A stretch of 64,000 nucleotides of DNA from Polaromonas sp. AER18D-145 (lineage in GTDB: Bacteria; Pseudomonadota; Gammaproteobacteria; Burkholderiales; Burkholderiaceae_C). Shown here piece after piece: positions 36,070-44,669 of the stretch. The notes beneath the pieces are model-generated. The model was not told the DNA's origin. It was given only the letters and a program-made list of their open reading frames with translations, and did not search any database. Position 1 is the stretch's first letter. Every line of letters starts with the position of its first letter. The stretch covers positions 1 to 64,000 of the forward strand of contig NZ_NBZV01000011.1 in the NCBI RefSeq assembly GCF_002379095.1. Direction: 5' to 3'. The position numbers and the translations under genes were made by a program.

Positions 36070-37335
36070 ATGCGACGTTTTTTTCCGCTGCGGCCCCTGG
36101 TGTTGATGATGGCAGCCGGCCTCCCCCTGGCTTGCCTGGCAGACAACGATGACGAAGTGGCCGACCTGCGCCGGCAGGTACAGGAGTTGACCCAGCGCGT
36201 TGACACGCAGCAGTCGTCTCTGCGGGTGCTGGCCGCGCGCTTGCAGCAGCTTGAGGCGGCAGGCCCGGGCCAGGCGCGCATGGTGAGAACGACCGATGCC
36301 GTCCAGCCCGATGGGTCCGCAAGCCGGGAGCCCGCCTCCGCAGAGGGTAGCGGTGGAGAGAAGGTGGTCAGGGAAGCACCGCCTTCGCGCAGTGCCGAGG
36401 CGGTGTACCGGGAACAGAGCGCCATGTTCGACCGCAAGTTCACCCTGGAAACCGGCGTGAGTTACTCCCACTCGAACCGGCGGGACCTTTTCCTCAATGG
36501 TTTTCTGGCGCTGGATGCGATCTTTCTCGGGCAGATCAATCTTGACCGCATCAAGGCCGACACCCTGACCTTTGACCTGACGGGGCGTTATGCGCCCACG
36601 GACCGGCTCCAGTTCGATCTCAACGTGCCCTACCTGTACCGCTATTCCGCCTTTTCGTCGGTTGGCGCGGGTTTCAGCACCTCTGCCGTGGCCGAGAGAA
36701 ATGTCTCGAACGGCAATGTGGGTGACGTCAGTGCTGGTGTGTTCTACCGCCTGATCCAGGAAAGCGCAGACAGCCCCGACACCGTGCTCAACTTCCGCGT
36801 CAAGGCGCCGACCGGAACCAGCCCCTATGGCATCAAGTTCGAGGATTCGCCGGATTCAGGTGGCAACCTGAAGATTCCCGCGAAGTTGCCAACCGGCAAT
36901 GGCGTGTGGGCCGCCTCGGCCGGGGTGAGCTTCATCAAGACGGTGGATCCGGCCATCCTGTTCGCCAACCTGGGCTACACGCACCACTTTGACCGCAGCT
37001 TCAGCGACATCAGCTCGGACCCGAACACGCGAACACCGGGCAGCGTCAGGCTGGGGGACCAGTTTTCGCTGGGCGCGGGTTTTGCCTTTGCGCTCAACGA
37101 ACGCATGAGCCTGAGCACCTCGTATTCCCACCGCTTTGCAAGAAAGGCGCGTGTCCGCCAGCAGGGCCAGGACTGGCAAACCGTCAATGGCAGCGACTCC
37201 AGCGCCGGCGTGCTCAACTTCGGCGTGACCTATGCCTTGTCGGACCGGCGGTCCATGGTGTTCAACCTCGGCATCGGCGTCACCGCCGACGCGCCGGACA
37301 TCACCATCGGGGTCAAGTTCCCCTTCAGCTTCTGA
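36070..37335 (+). CDS. fapF: FapF-like outer-membrane beta-barrel transporter
   Basis: 421 residues. After the signal peptide (ends about LACLA) there is an N-terminal coiled coil (DEVADLRRQVQELTQRVDTQ and on, to about residue 70), then an outer-membrane barrel with alternating strands (LTFDLTGRYAPTDRLQFDLN, LSLSTSYSHRFA) ending in a terminal Phe (KFPFSF). The layout of coiled coil, linker and barrel is that of FapF, the trimeric pore that exports amyloid subunits. It is the last gene of the operon and nothing downstream continues it. Confidence 0.78.
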   Translation: MRRFFPLRPLVLMMAAGLPLACLADNDDEVADLRRQVQELTQRVDTQQSSLRVLAARLQQLEAAGPGQARMVRTTDAVQPDGSASREPASAEGSGGEKVVREAPPSRSAEAVYREQSAMFDRKFTLETGVSYSHSNRRDLFLNGFLALDAIFLGQINLDRIKADTLTFDLTGRYAPTDRLQFDLNVPYLYRYSAFSSVGAGFSTSAVAERNVSNGNVGDVSAGVFYRLIQESADSPDTVLNFRVKAPTGTSPYGIKFEDSPDSGGNLKIPAKLPTGNGVWAASAGVSFIKTVDPAILFANLGYTHHFDRSFSDISSDPNTRTPGSVRLGDQFSLGAGFAFALNERMSLSTSYSHRFARKARVRQQGQDWQTVNGSDSSAGVLNFGVTYALSDRRSMVFNLGIGVTADAPDITIGVKFPFSF

Positions 37336-37354
37336 GCGTAGCCAGGCTCCGTGC

Positions 37355-38260
37355 CTAGGCTTCGCGAAGGGCTTTTTTCAGCTGCTCGCCGATTTCCGGC
37401 TTGTGTGCAAACGGGTTGGTCGGGTTGCGCGCCTGCAGGATGTCCTCCAGCCGCGTCTGCACCGAGCCAATCGCCTTGGGGTGGCTATAGATGTAGAACT
37501 GGTTGGCGGCGATCGCGTCGAACACCTTTTGCGCCACGTCGGCCGCCGTTACCTTGCCGGACCCGACCGCCTTGTCGCTCATGGCCTGGCCGATCAGCTG
37601 GCTTTTGGTCGGCTTGGCGGCAGGCAGATCATCGGGCCGGTTGCGCTGGCTCTGGCTGATGCCGGTCGGCACGAAGAAGGGGCACAGCACCGAGGCGCTG
37701 ATCTGGTCGGTAACCAGCGCCAGGTCCTGGTACAGGGTTTCGCTGAGGCTGACGACCGCATGTTTGCTGACGTTGTAAATGCCCATGTTGGGCGCATTGA
37801 GCAAGCCTGCCATGCTGGCCGTGTTGACGATGTGGCCCTGCCAGGCCGGGTCTTTTCCGGCGGCTTCCAGCATCATGGGCGTGAACACACGCACGCCGTG
37901 CGCCACTCCCATCAGGTTGACGCCGATGACCCATTCCCAGTCCTTGAGCGTGTTCTCCCAGATCAGTCCCCCTGCCCCGACGCCGGCGTTGTTGAAGACA
38001 AAATGCGGCGCGCCGAAACGTGCCAGCACGGCGGCGCCGAGCGCTTCGACCTCGGCGGCCTTGGACACGTCGAGGCGGAAAGCCAGTACCTGCGCGCCGG
38101 CGGCCGTCATTTCAGCGGCAGCCTTGTCGAGCGCATCCTGCTGCACATCGGCGAGCACGAGGTTCATGCCGAGCCGGGCGCCTATGCGTGCGCACTCGAG
38201 GCCGAAGCCCGAGCCGGCGCCGGTGAGAACGGCGGTTTTGCCTTTGAAATTCGTGATCAT
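37355..38260 (-). CDS. short-chain dehydrogenase/reductase
   Basis: 301 residues. Cofactor site TGAGSGFGLECARIGARLG, NNAGVG, and the catalytic set in VNTASMAG, then YNVSKHAVV (Tyr-x-x-x-Lys). The acidic DVQQ after strand 2 suggests preference for NAD(H). Substrate unknown. It is convergent with the fapF-like gene and separated from the GNAT gene by a MITE-like element. Confidence 0.88.
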   Translation of the reverse strand: MITNFKGKTAVLTGAGSGFGLECARIGARLGMNLVLADVQQDALDKAAAEMTAAGAQVLAFRLDVSKAAEVEALGAAVLARFGAPHFVFNNAGVGAGGLIWENTLKDWEWVIGVNLMGVAHGVRVFTPMMLEAAGKDPAWQGHIVNTASMAGLLNAPNMGIYNVSKHAVVSLSETLYQDLALVTDQISASVLCPFFVPTGISQSQRNRPDDLPAAKPTKSQLIGQAMSDKAVGSGKVTAADVAQKVFDAIAANQFYIYSHPKAIGSVQTRLEDILQARNPTNPFAHKPEIGEQLKKALREA

Positions 38261-38275
38261 CAGTAACTCCTTGAA

Positions 38276-38544
38276 TAGGGCCTGTTCACACTATGGATGC
38301 AAGTGCGAACGTGGTGAAAACAACGCCAATCTAGGCGCGCGACGACGCCCAGCCTGGGCGGCTGGGCTAGGAGTGCAACGACGAGTGGCGCTGTTTTCAC
38401 CACGTTCCCTCCGGGTTGCGGCCAAAAAGGCCATGCGCAGCGTTGCAAAGCCTTGCCGGGCGCCAGCCCGGCTGCATTTTGCGCCTCGCGCATGACCTTT
38501 TTGACTCGCAACGCATCTTGCATCCATAGTGTGAACAGGCCCTA
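38276..38544. mobile_element. MITE-like 269-bp element with 27-28-bp perfect inverted ends
   Basis: Left end TAGGGCCTGTTCACACTATG (from 38276) and the exact complement at 38517-38544. Inside is a second inverted pair, GTGGTGAAAAC (about 38310) and GTTTTCACCAC (about 38397). No coding frame is supported. The TA at both tips could be a target duplication. The right tip is the TAG stop of the GNAT gene. The ends (GGGCCTGTTC) recall those of IS5-group elements and of the element at 20037. Confidence 0.8.
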
Positions 38545-38991
38545 AGGGCGCAGCATCTCAACATGGGGAATGCCATCTTCGATATAAGGCAAGCCCGCAG
38601 TCAAAAAACCGTGCTGTAAATAAAACTTTTCAAGCCGCGCCTGCGCGCCTATGCGTATGGGCTGCGCACCCCAGTGCCCGAAAACACAGGCGATGGCCTG
38701 CCGCATGAGTTCATGACCCATGCCGCTTCCACGCAGCATCTCGCGGGTGATCACGCGCCCTATGCTGGCTTCGGCAAACTTGACGCCGGCCGGAAAGCAG
38801 CGTGCATAAGCCACGAGTTGGCCACCGGATACGCCAAGAACATGCACGGCCTCGTGGTCGGAACCGTCCATGTCCTGATAGATGCCGGCTTGCTCCATCA
38901 CGAAAACCTCCGTGCGAAGCTGCAGGACTTCATAAAGCTCGGGGGTGGTCAGCGCAGCAAATGGGACAGCCCGCCAGGCGATCCCGCTCAT
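38542..38991 (-). CDS. ElaA-like GNAT acetyltransferase
   Basis: 149 residues. It has LRTEVFVMEQAGIYQDMDG, ASIGRVITREMLRGSGMGHE for acetyl-CoA binding, and FYLQHGFLTAG near the end. ElaA substrates are unknown. It resembles the GNAT half of the YbgC fusion at 10995. The start overlaps the GST gene by ATGA. The final codons run straight into the MITE-like element, which gives the TAG stop. Confidence 0.88.
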   Translation of the reverse strand: MSGIAWRAVPFAALTTPELYEVLQLRTEVFVMEQAGIYQDMDGSDHEAVHVLGVSGGQLVAYARCFPAGVKFAEASIGRVITREMLRGSGMGHELMRQAIACVFGHWGAQPIRIGAQARLEKFYLQHGFLTAGLPYIEDGIPHVEMLRP

Positions 38992-39941
38992 GCCTGGGCG
39001 ACAGCCTTCATTGCATACCCGATGCGCGGAAAATGCACATGCACGGTGCCGGCTCTCTCGTCGCTGCGGCTCAAGGTGTAGTGCGTACGGGTGGCGGCGA
39101 TCAGCTCACCTTCGGTGGGCTCGGGCCCGAAACTTTCGGCCGTGATGCTGACGCGGCTGCCTAGAGGGATGCCGTGTTCGTCCTGGAAGGTGCTGTCAGT
39201 CAACAGGCCGTGGCCGACCGGCATGGGGTCGGCGGCTGCCGCGGCGGCGATGGCCTGGGCCGCATCGAATTTTTCCATGGTGCCGTGGCCGATGGCGTTC
39301 ATGCGGTCCATCCAGTCGAGCACGGCCGGTGTGAGCTGCAGGATGTCGGCCACCACGGGCGTGCGCACCCGGGTGAACCACAGCGGGTGGTAGGCGGAAA
39401 AATCGGCGATGCAGGGCACCTGGCCCAGCAGGAAAGGCTGCTCGTCGAGCATATCCGACAGGCGCCGCAAATACGATTTGTAGGCCGCGGCTGCATCGGC
39501 CGGGCGCAGCCGCGTCATGTTGAAACTCATGGCCTTGCGGTCTTCGCCGAAAGCCTTGGCGGCTTCGGAGGGCGCGCCGGCAAACATGTGCGCCGCGCCT
39601 TTGGGGCCCAGGTTGTGGGCCATGGCGGCCCAGAACAGCGTGCTGTCGGCCCACTGCGCCAGCGTGCGCGCCAGGCCCTTGCCCGGCTCGGGGTAAAGGG
39701 ATGGCACGGGCTGCAGGTGCTCCAGCACATCGGCGATCAGCGCGCTGTCGCAATAGATGTCGGCGCCAACCTGCAGGAAGGGCGTTTTTCGGTAGCCACC
39801 GGTCAGCGCCAGCACGTCGGGCTTGGGCATGATGCTGGGGATGATCACCGACTTCCAGGCCAGCTGCTTGTAGCCGAGGATCAGTCGGACCTTCTCGGAA
39901 AACGGCGAGGTCGGGTAGTGGTGAAGAATCAGGTCGGCCAT
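38988..39941 (-). CDS. glutathione S-transferase family protein
   Basis: 317 residues, longer than usual GSTs. N-terminal thioredoxin fold: LILHHYPTSPFSEKVRLILG, TPFLQVGADIYCDSALIADV. The helical domain ends about residue 215. The last 90 residues (from about 225) are an added domain with GSRVSITAESFGPEPTEGEL and VHVHFPRIGYAM. Substrate unknown. It is coupled to the GNAT gene by a 4-bp overlap. Confidence 0.85.
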   Translation of the reverse strand: MADLILHHYPTSPFSEKVRLILGYKQLAWKSVIIPSIMPKPDVLALTGGYRKTPFLQVGADIYCDSALIADVLEHLQPVPSLYPEPGKGLARTLAQWADSTLFWAAMAHNLGPKGAAHMFAGAPSEAAKAFGEDRKAMSFNMTRLRPADAAAAYKSYLRRLSDMLDEQPFLLGQVPCIADFSAYHPLWFTRVRTPVVADILQLTPAVLDWMDRMNAIGHGTMEKFDAAQAIAAAAAADPMPVGHGLLTDSTFQDEHGIPLGSRVSITAESFGPEPTEGELIAATRTHYTLSRSDERAGTVHVHFPRIGYAMKAVAQA

Positions 39942-40041
39942 GGGAGCTCCAGTTGACCGTCATCCCGGGCTTGACCCGGGATCCATGACGGCGTGCCAGG
40001 GAGGGATTGCGGATCAAGTCCGCAATGACAAGAACACGTGT

Positions 40042-41682
40042 TCATCGCGGCATGGCGCGGGTGATCAGGGCGTCGAAGTCCACATCGGCGCCCAGGGTGC
40101 CGAAAGCCTGGCCCCAGTCGCCGCCCAGCCGTGAGTCGCAGAAAGCCTCGAACACGGCCGCGGGTGCGCTCTGGTAGAGCAGCGCGGCCTGCACGGCCAG
40201 CGCCACGTCTTGCGCCAGCCGCCGGGCTTCGATTTCTGTGGCCATCTCCTCGACACGGGTTGGCAAGGCCGCGGCCAGCCGGTCCAGCGCCGGGTGTGCA
40301 CCTTGGGCGGGTGCCAGTTCCTGCGCCAGCGCGGCGGGCGCATCGGCCTTGCGCAAGGCGCGCAGCAGGTCCAGCGCCATGATGTTGCCGGCGCCCTCCC
40401 AGATCGAGTTGAGCGGCATCTCGCGGTAGATGCGGGCCATGATGCCTTCGCCACCCTCCTCCACATACCCATTGCCGCCCAGGCACTCCATGGCTTCCTG
40501 CGCAAAGTGACTGCCGCGTTTGCAGATCCAGAACTTGGCGACCGGCGTGAGCAGGCGCGCCATCGCCTGCTCGTGCGGGTCGGCACTGTGGTCAAAGGCC
40601 CGGGCCAGCCGGATGGCCAGCGCGGTGGCTGCTTCGGATTCGAGCGCCAGGTCGGCCAGCACGTTGCGCATCAGCGGCTGGACGATCAGCGGCCGGCCGA
40701 AGGCCTCGCGCTGGGCGCAATGGTTGAGCGCAATGCTGAGCGCCTGGCGCATCAGGCCGCTGGTGCCGAGTGCGCAGTCCAGTCGCGTCATGGTGCCCAT
40801 CTCGAGGATTTGCGGCACGCCGCGGCCTTCCTCGCCGACCAGCCAGGCGGTGGCGCTGTCGAACTCGACTTCGGAGCTTGCGTTGGCCTTGTTGCCGAGT
40901 TTGTCTTTCAGGCGCTGGATACGGATCGCGTTGAGGCTCTTGTCCGGAAGAACGCGCGGAATGAAGAAGCAGCTCAAGCCCGCGGGCGCCTGCGCCAGCA
41001 CCAGGAAGGCGTCGCACATGGGCGCCGAGAAGAACCATTTGTGGCCGGTCAGGCGAAAGCGCCGGCCCCAACCGTCGCTGCCATCGGGCACCGCCTGCGT
41101 CGTGTTGGCGCGCACGTCGGAGCCGCCCTGCTTCTCGGTCATGCCCATGCCCATGGTCACACCGGTTTTTTCCGAGAACTGCTTGAGTGCCGGATCGTAG
41201 GCGCGGCTGGTGAGCCGGGGCGCCCAGTCGGCGTGGATGGCGGCGTTGCTGCGCAGCGCCGGCGTGACCGCGTAAGTCATGGAGATCGGGCACAGGATGG
41301 AGGGTTCCAGCTCGGTGAACAGCATGAAACCGGCAGCCCTGCGCACGTGCGGCGATGGCCCTTCGCCGTTCCACGGCGTGCCGTGCAATCCGGCCCTGGT
41401 TGCGGCATCCATGAGCACGTGATAACTCGGGTGGAACTCCACTTGGTCCACCCGCCGGCCGAAGCGGTCATGGCTGTGCAGCTGCGGCGTGTGGGTGTTG
41501 GCCAGCCGCGCATGGGTCTGCATGGCGGTGCTGCCAAGGCTTGCCCCCAGCGCACTCAGTTCCGCCGTGGCCAGCTGCGGCGCATTGAACTTCAACGCGT
41601 CGCGCAGGCCCTGGTTGGTGTCGAACAGGTTGTAGTCGGCCAGCGGCTCGGGCTGGTTGAAGACTTCATGGGTCGTTTCCAT
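40042..41682 (-). CDS. aidB: AidB-like acyl-CoA dehydrogenase family protein
   Basis: 546 residues from METTHEVFNQPEPL; a start 18 bp earlier is possible. It shares the AidB hallmarks: FNQPEPL near the N-terminus, FHPSYHVLM, GMGMTEKQGGSDVRANTT, GHKWFFSAPMCDAFLVLAQ, LKDKLGNKANAS, MTRLDCALGTSGLMRQAL and REMPLNSIWEGAGNIM. AidB is an FAD protein of the alkylation response in E. coli, but relatives are also found with fatty-acid genes as here. The location is cytoplasmic. Confidence 0.9.
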   Translation of the reverse strand: METTHEVFNQPEPLADYNLFDTNQGLRDALKFNAPQLATAELSALGASLGSTAMQTHARLANTHTPQLHSHDRFGRRVDQVEFHPSYHVLMDAATRAGLHGTPWNGEGPSPHVRRAAGFMLFTELEPSILCPISMTYAVTPALRSNAAIHADWAPRLTSRAYDPALKQFSEKTGVTMGMGMTEKQGGSDVRANTTQAVPDGSDGWGRRFRLTGHKWFFSAPMCDAFLVLAQAPAGLSCFFIPRVLPDKSLNAIRIQRLKDKLGNKANASSEVEFDSATAWLVGEEGRGVPQILEMGTMTRLDCALGTSGLMRQALSIALNHCAQREAFGRPLIVQPLMRNVLADLALESEAATALAIRLARAFDHSADPHEQAMARLLTPVAKFWICKRGSHFAQEAMECLGGNGYVEEGGEGIMARIYREMPLNSIWEGAGNIMALDLLRALRKADAPAALAQELAPAQGAHPALDRLAAALPTRVEEMATEIEARRLAQDVALAVQAALLYQSAPAAVFEAFCDSRLGGDWGQAFGTLGADVDFDALITRAMPR

Positions 41683-41739
41683 CGTTTTCCCTTTCACCAT
41701 GACTTGATCGCAATGCGCGAACGCGGGAACTCTTCACGC

Positions 41740-41833
41740 CAGCCGGGGCCGCGGAACCGGCTTTGCCGGGCCGCAGGCGCAGCGGCCCCCTCGGGGGGCA
41801 GGAAGCGACACGCAGTGCGCGACCGTGGGGGCC
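41740..41833. repeat. GC-rich dispersed repeat, copy C
   Basis: CAGCCGGGGCCGCGGAACCG, the CCCCCTCGGGGGG hairpin and a GTGGGGGCCAC end. It occupies the gap between the aidB-like gene and the oxidoreductase gene. Confidence 0.85.
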
Positions 41834-41839
41834 ACATAC

Positions 41840-42856
41840 CTAAATCAGTTTGACCAGTTGTTTGCCAAAGTTTTTGCCTTTAAGCAAACCCAGGAAGGAT
41901 TCCGGCGCAGCCGCAATGCCCTGCGCAATGGTTTCGCGCGGCTTGAGCTTGCCGGTGGCGACCAGGGTGCCGAGTTCCTTCAGGGCCTCGGGCCAGATTT
42001 CCATGTGTTCGCTGACGATGAAGCCCTGGATTTTCAGGCGATTGGTCAAAATCAGTTGCGGGTAAGTCATGGGCAGCGGCTGACCGTCATAACCGGCGAT
42101 CATGCCGCACAGCGCGATGCGGCCGAAGGCGTTCATGCGTGAGAGCACGGCGTCCAGGACCATGCCACCGACGTTTTCGAAGTAGCCGTCGATGCCGTCG
42201 GGGCAGGCTTCCTTGAGCGCTTTCGACAGCGACGCCGCGTCCTTGTGCTGCTTGTAGTCGATGCAGGCGTCAAAGCCGAGTTCTTCCACCGCGTATTTGC
42301 ATTTGTCCGGTCCGCCGGCAATGCCGACCGCGCGGCAGCCGCGCGCCTTGGCCAAAGCGCCGAAGGCACTGCCCACGGCGCCGGTGGCGGCGCTGACCAC
42401 CACGGTCTCGCCGGCTTTGGGTTCAATAATTTTCACCAGACCGTACCAGGCGGTGACGCCCGGCATGCCCACGGCACCCAGGTAATGCGACAGCGGCACA
42501 TGGGTGGTGTCGACCTTGCGCAGGGCGCCGGGCTGGGTCGCATCGACCACGCTGTACTCCTGCCAGCCGCCCATGCCGACCACCTTGTCACCGACGGCGA
42601 ACTTGGGGTTTTTCGACTCGACCACCTCGCCGGCCGTGCCGCCGCCCATGACCTGGCCCAGCGCCTGCGGCTGGGCATAACTCTTGGCGTCGTTCATGCG
42701 GCCGCGCATGTAGGGGTCCAGGCTCAGGTAGTGGTGGCGCACCAGCACCTGGCCGTCCGCCAGCGCGGGCGTGTCGCTGCTGACCAGCTTGAAGTTGCTG
42801 GCGACGGCTTCGCCGCTGGGACGGTTGTCGAGAAGGATTTGCTGATTGACTGGCAT
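41840..42856 (-). CDS. NADP-dependent oxidoreductase, zinc-independent MDR (CurA/leukotriene-reductase type)
   Basis: 338 residues. It has RNHYLSLDPYMRGRM-like text (VRHHYLSLDPYMRGRM), GMPGVTAWYGL, the nucleotide site VVSAATGAVGSAFGALAKA, and YFENVGGMVLDAVL. The family reduces the double bond of enones and alkenals with NADPH. It lacks the zinc ligands of classic alcohol dehydrogenases. It may detoxify unsaturated aldehydes from lipid breakdown. Confidence 0.9.
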   Translation of the reverse strand: MPVNQQILLDNRPSGEAVASNFKLVSSDTPALADGQVLVRHHYLSLDPYMRGRMNDAKSYAQPQALGQVMGGGTAGEVVESKNPKFAVGDKVVGMGGWQEYSVVDATQPGALRKVDTTHVPLSHYLGAVGMPGVTAWYGLVKIIEPKAGETVVVSAATGAVGSAFGALAKARGCRAVGIAGGPDKCKYAVEELGFDACIDYKQHKDAASLSKALKEACPDGIDGYFENVGGMVLDAVLSRMNAFGRIALCGMIAGYDGQPLPMTYPQLILTNRLKIQGFIVSEHMEIWPEALKELGTLVATGKLKPRETIAQGIAAAPESFLGLLKGKNFGKQLVKLI

Positions 42857-42882
42857 GCGGTGTCTCCTGGGGGAATGTGGAT

Positions 42883-42930
42883 TGCTATTGATTTAAGAGC
42901 TGCTGAAGCAAGCGCAATAAGGGCTGGAGC
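42883..42930. repeat. GCTAT-type dispersed repeat copy
   Basis: TTGCTATTGATTTAAGAGC, then AAGCAAGCGCAATAAGGGCT. It is the clearest intergenic member of the family in this window and lies in the leader of the oxidoreductase gene. Confidence 0.65.
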
Positions 42931-42962
42931 ACGATTTGTCTTGTAAAAATACGTTCTGCCCA

Positions 42963-43409
42963 CTAATCCGTCGAAATGACGGTCTGGAGGGCGTTTACCC
43001 CTTTTGAGCCCACGGCCAGGCGTTTGACGTACTTGAAGGTGCCGGTGGCATGCGAGCAAATCCGGCCCTGGTCGTCGTACACCGAGCCTTCGGTGAAGGC
43101 CATGGTTGCGGTGCGGTGGATCAGCCGGCCCTTGGCCGTCAGCTTGCTGCCGTCACCGGGCGCCGGGCGCATGAAGCTGGTTTTCATCTCGATGGTGACC
43201 ACGCCCATGTCTGGCTGCACGCTGCGCGCCGCCGTCGCCATGACCACGTCCTGCAGCGTCATCAGTGCGCCCCCGTGGGTGACATGGAACGAGTTCAGGT
43301 GCTCGGCCAGGGGCGTGTAGTCGATCTGCGACGCCCCGCCTTCGAACAGCACGAGCTCGAAACCGAGGTGGTTGACAAAGGGAATGTCGACGCCGAAGCT
43401 CATAGACAT
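42963..43409 (-). CDS. PaaI-type hotdog thioesterase
   Basis: 148 residues. The hotdog fold has the HGGALMTLQDVVMATAAR helix and VVTIEMKTSFMRPAPGDG. Such enzymes release CoA from acyl or phenylacetyl-type esters in the cytoplasm. It is one of two hotdog enzymes in this catabolic run (the other is at 46542). It is separated from the SDR gene by repeat copy D. Confidence 0.88.
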   Translation of the reverse strand: MSMSFGVDIPFVNHLGFELVLFEGGASQIDYTPLAEHLNSFHVTHGGALMTLQDVVMATAARSVQPDMGVVTIEMKTSFMRPAPGDGSKLTAKGRLIHRTATMAFTEGSVYDDQGRICSHATGTFKYVKRLAVGSKGVNALQTVISTD

Positions 43410-43467
43410 ATCGCCAGTGGGGGCAGAGCAGCACGCAAAGCGATGAGGGCGGGGGCTCTCCCCTGAC

Positions 43468-43559
43468 CAGCCGGGGCCGCGGAACCGGCTTTGCCGGGCC
43501 GCAGGCGCAGCACCCCCTCGGGGGGCAGAGAGCTACGCGAAGCGAGCGAACGTGGGGGC
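43468..43559. repeat. GC-rich dispersed repeat, copy D
   Basis: CAGCCGGGGCCGCGGAACCG, CACCCCCTCGGGGGGCAG and a final CGTGGGGGCT. It abuts the stop of the SDR gene at 43567. Confidence 0.85.
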
Positions 43560-43566
43560 TTCATTT

Positions 43567-44358
43567 CTAGCCACCGGTGACTGCAGACACGCCGCCGTCC
43601 ACTGCCAGCCACTGCGCGGTGATGTGTTTGCCGGCGTCCGACGCGTACAGCACACACAGGCCCTTGAGGTCTTCGTCGTCGCCCAGTCGCTGCAGCGGCG
43701 CGTGGGCGGCCAGTTTTTCCTCGCCCAGGGCCTTGAGCGTGCCCATGGTCATCTTGCTCGGGAAAAAACCCGGGCAGATGGCGTTGACGGTGATGTTGTA
43801 CTTGCCCCATTCGCAGCCCAGCGCGCGCGTGAAGTTGATCACCGCGCCCTTGGAGGTGTTGTAGGCCACCGTGGTCATCTCGGGCGGGTTGCCGCCCAGG
43901 CCGGCGATGGAGGCCACGTTGATGATGCGGCCGGAGCGGCGCGCGATCATGCTGTGTTTGGCGATGTGCTGGCTCAGGATGAAGTAGCCGCGGATGTTCA
44001 GGTTCATGACCTTGTCCCAGGCTTCGACCGGGTGGTCTTCGGCCGGTGCACCCCAGGCGGCGCCCGCATTGTTGACGAGGATGTCCACGTGGCCGAAGCG
44101 CTGGATGGTTTCATCGGCCAGCGCGCGGATGTCCGCTTCCCTGGAGCAATCGGCAGCGATCCAGTCGACGTCGATGCCGGCGGCCTTGAGTTCGGCCGCA
44201 GACTCCTGCAGGTCTTCGGCCTTGCGCGAGCTCAACATGATTTTGGCGCCGGCTTCGCCGAGCGCCTGCGCCAGCTGCAGGCCCAGGCCGCGCGAACCGC
44301 CGGTGACGAGGGCGGTCTTGCCGGTGAGGTCGAACAGCTGCTGGATGGTACGGGTCAT
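43567..44358 (-). CDS. short-chain dehydrogenase/reductase
   Basis: 263 residues. Cofactor site TGGSRGLGLQLAQALGEAG with SSRK after it (suggesting NADP), NNAGAAWG, INVASIAG, and YNTSKGAVINFTR with the catalytic Tyr and Lys. The ICPGFFPSKM and WLAVDGG ends are intact. It is likely a 3-hydroxyacyl-type or ketoreductase step of the surrounding acyl-CoA metabolism. Substrate unproven. Confidence 0.9.
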   Translation of the reverse strand: MTRTIQQLFDLTGKTALVTGGSRGLGLQLAQALGEAGAKIMLSSRKAEDLQESAAELKAAGIDVDWIAADCSREADIRALADETIQRFGHVDILVNNAGAAWGAPAEDHPVEAWDKVMNLNIRGYFILSQHIAKHSMIARRSGRIINVASIAGLGGNPPEMTTVAYNTSKGAVINFTRALGCEWGKYNITVNAICPGFFPSKMTMGTLKALGEEKLAAHAPLQRLGDDEDLKGLCVLYASDAGKHITAQWLAVDGGVSAVTGG

Positions 44359-44438
44359 GAGGGGGCTCCTTGTTGTTGGGAAAGGTGGGAACGAGTGTCG
44401 CGCAAAGTGCGCCTGCCGGCTGTCGCAGGGCGGACGGG

Positions 44439-44669
44439 TCAGTCGCTGCTGGTGAGGCGGGAACGCACGTAGATCAGCACAAACCCGATGGCCGCCACGA
44501 CGCTGCCGCCGACCACCATGGACCAGCCGAGGGCGTCATCCATGCGCTGCACCGACAGGCCCAGCACCAGCGTGAGCAGCCCGCCGTAGATCAGGATCCA
44601 GATCAGCTGCTGCAGCCGGGCAATCAACTTGCTCGACGTGGTACTCCCTGATTCCTTGAAAAAACCCAT
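44439..44669 (-). CDS. small two-helix membrane protein
   Basis: 76 residues with two membrane helices (about 24-40 and 48-68: QQLIWILIYGGLLTLVLGL and WSMVVGGSVVAAIGFVLIYV). The ATG shares its A with the stop codon of the acyl-CoA dehydrogenase, so it is translated with it. I do not recognise the family. Confidence 0.75.
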   Translation of the reverse strand: MGFFKESGSTTSSKLIARLQQLIWILIYGGLLTLVLGLSVQRMDDALGWSMVVGGSVVAAIGFVLIYVRSRLTSSD

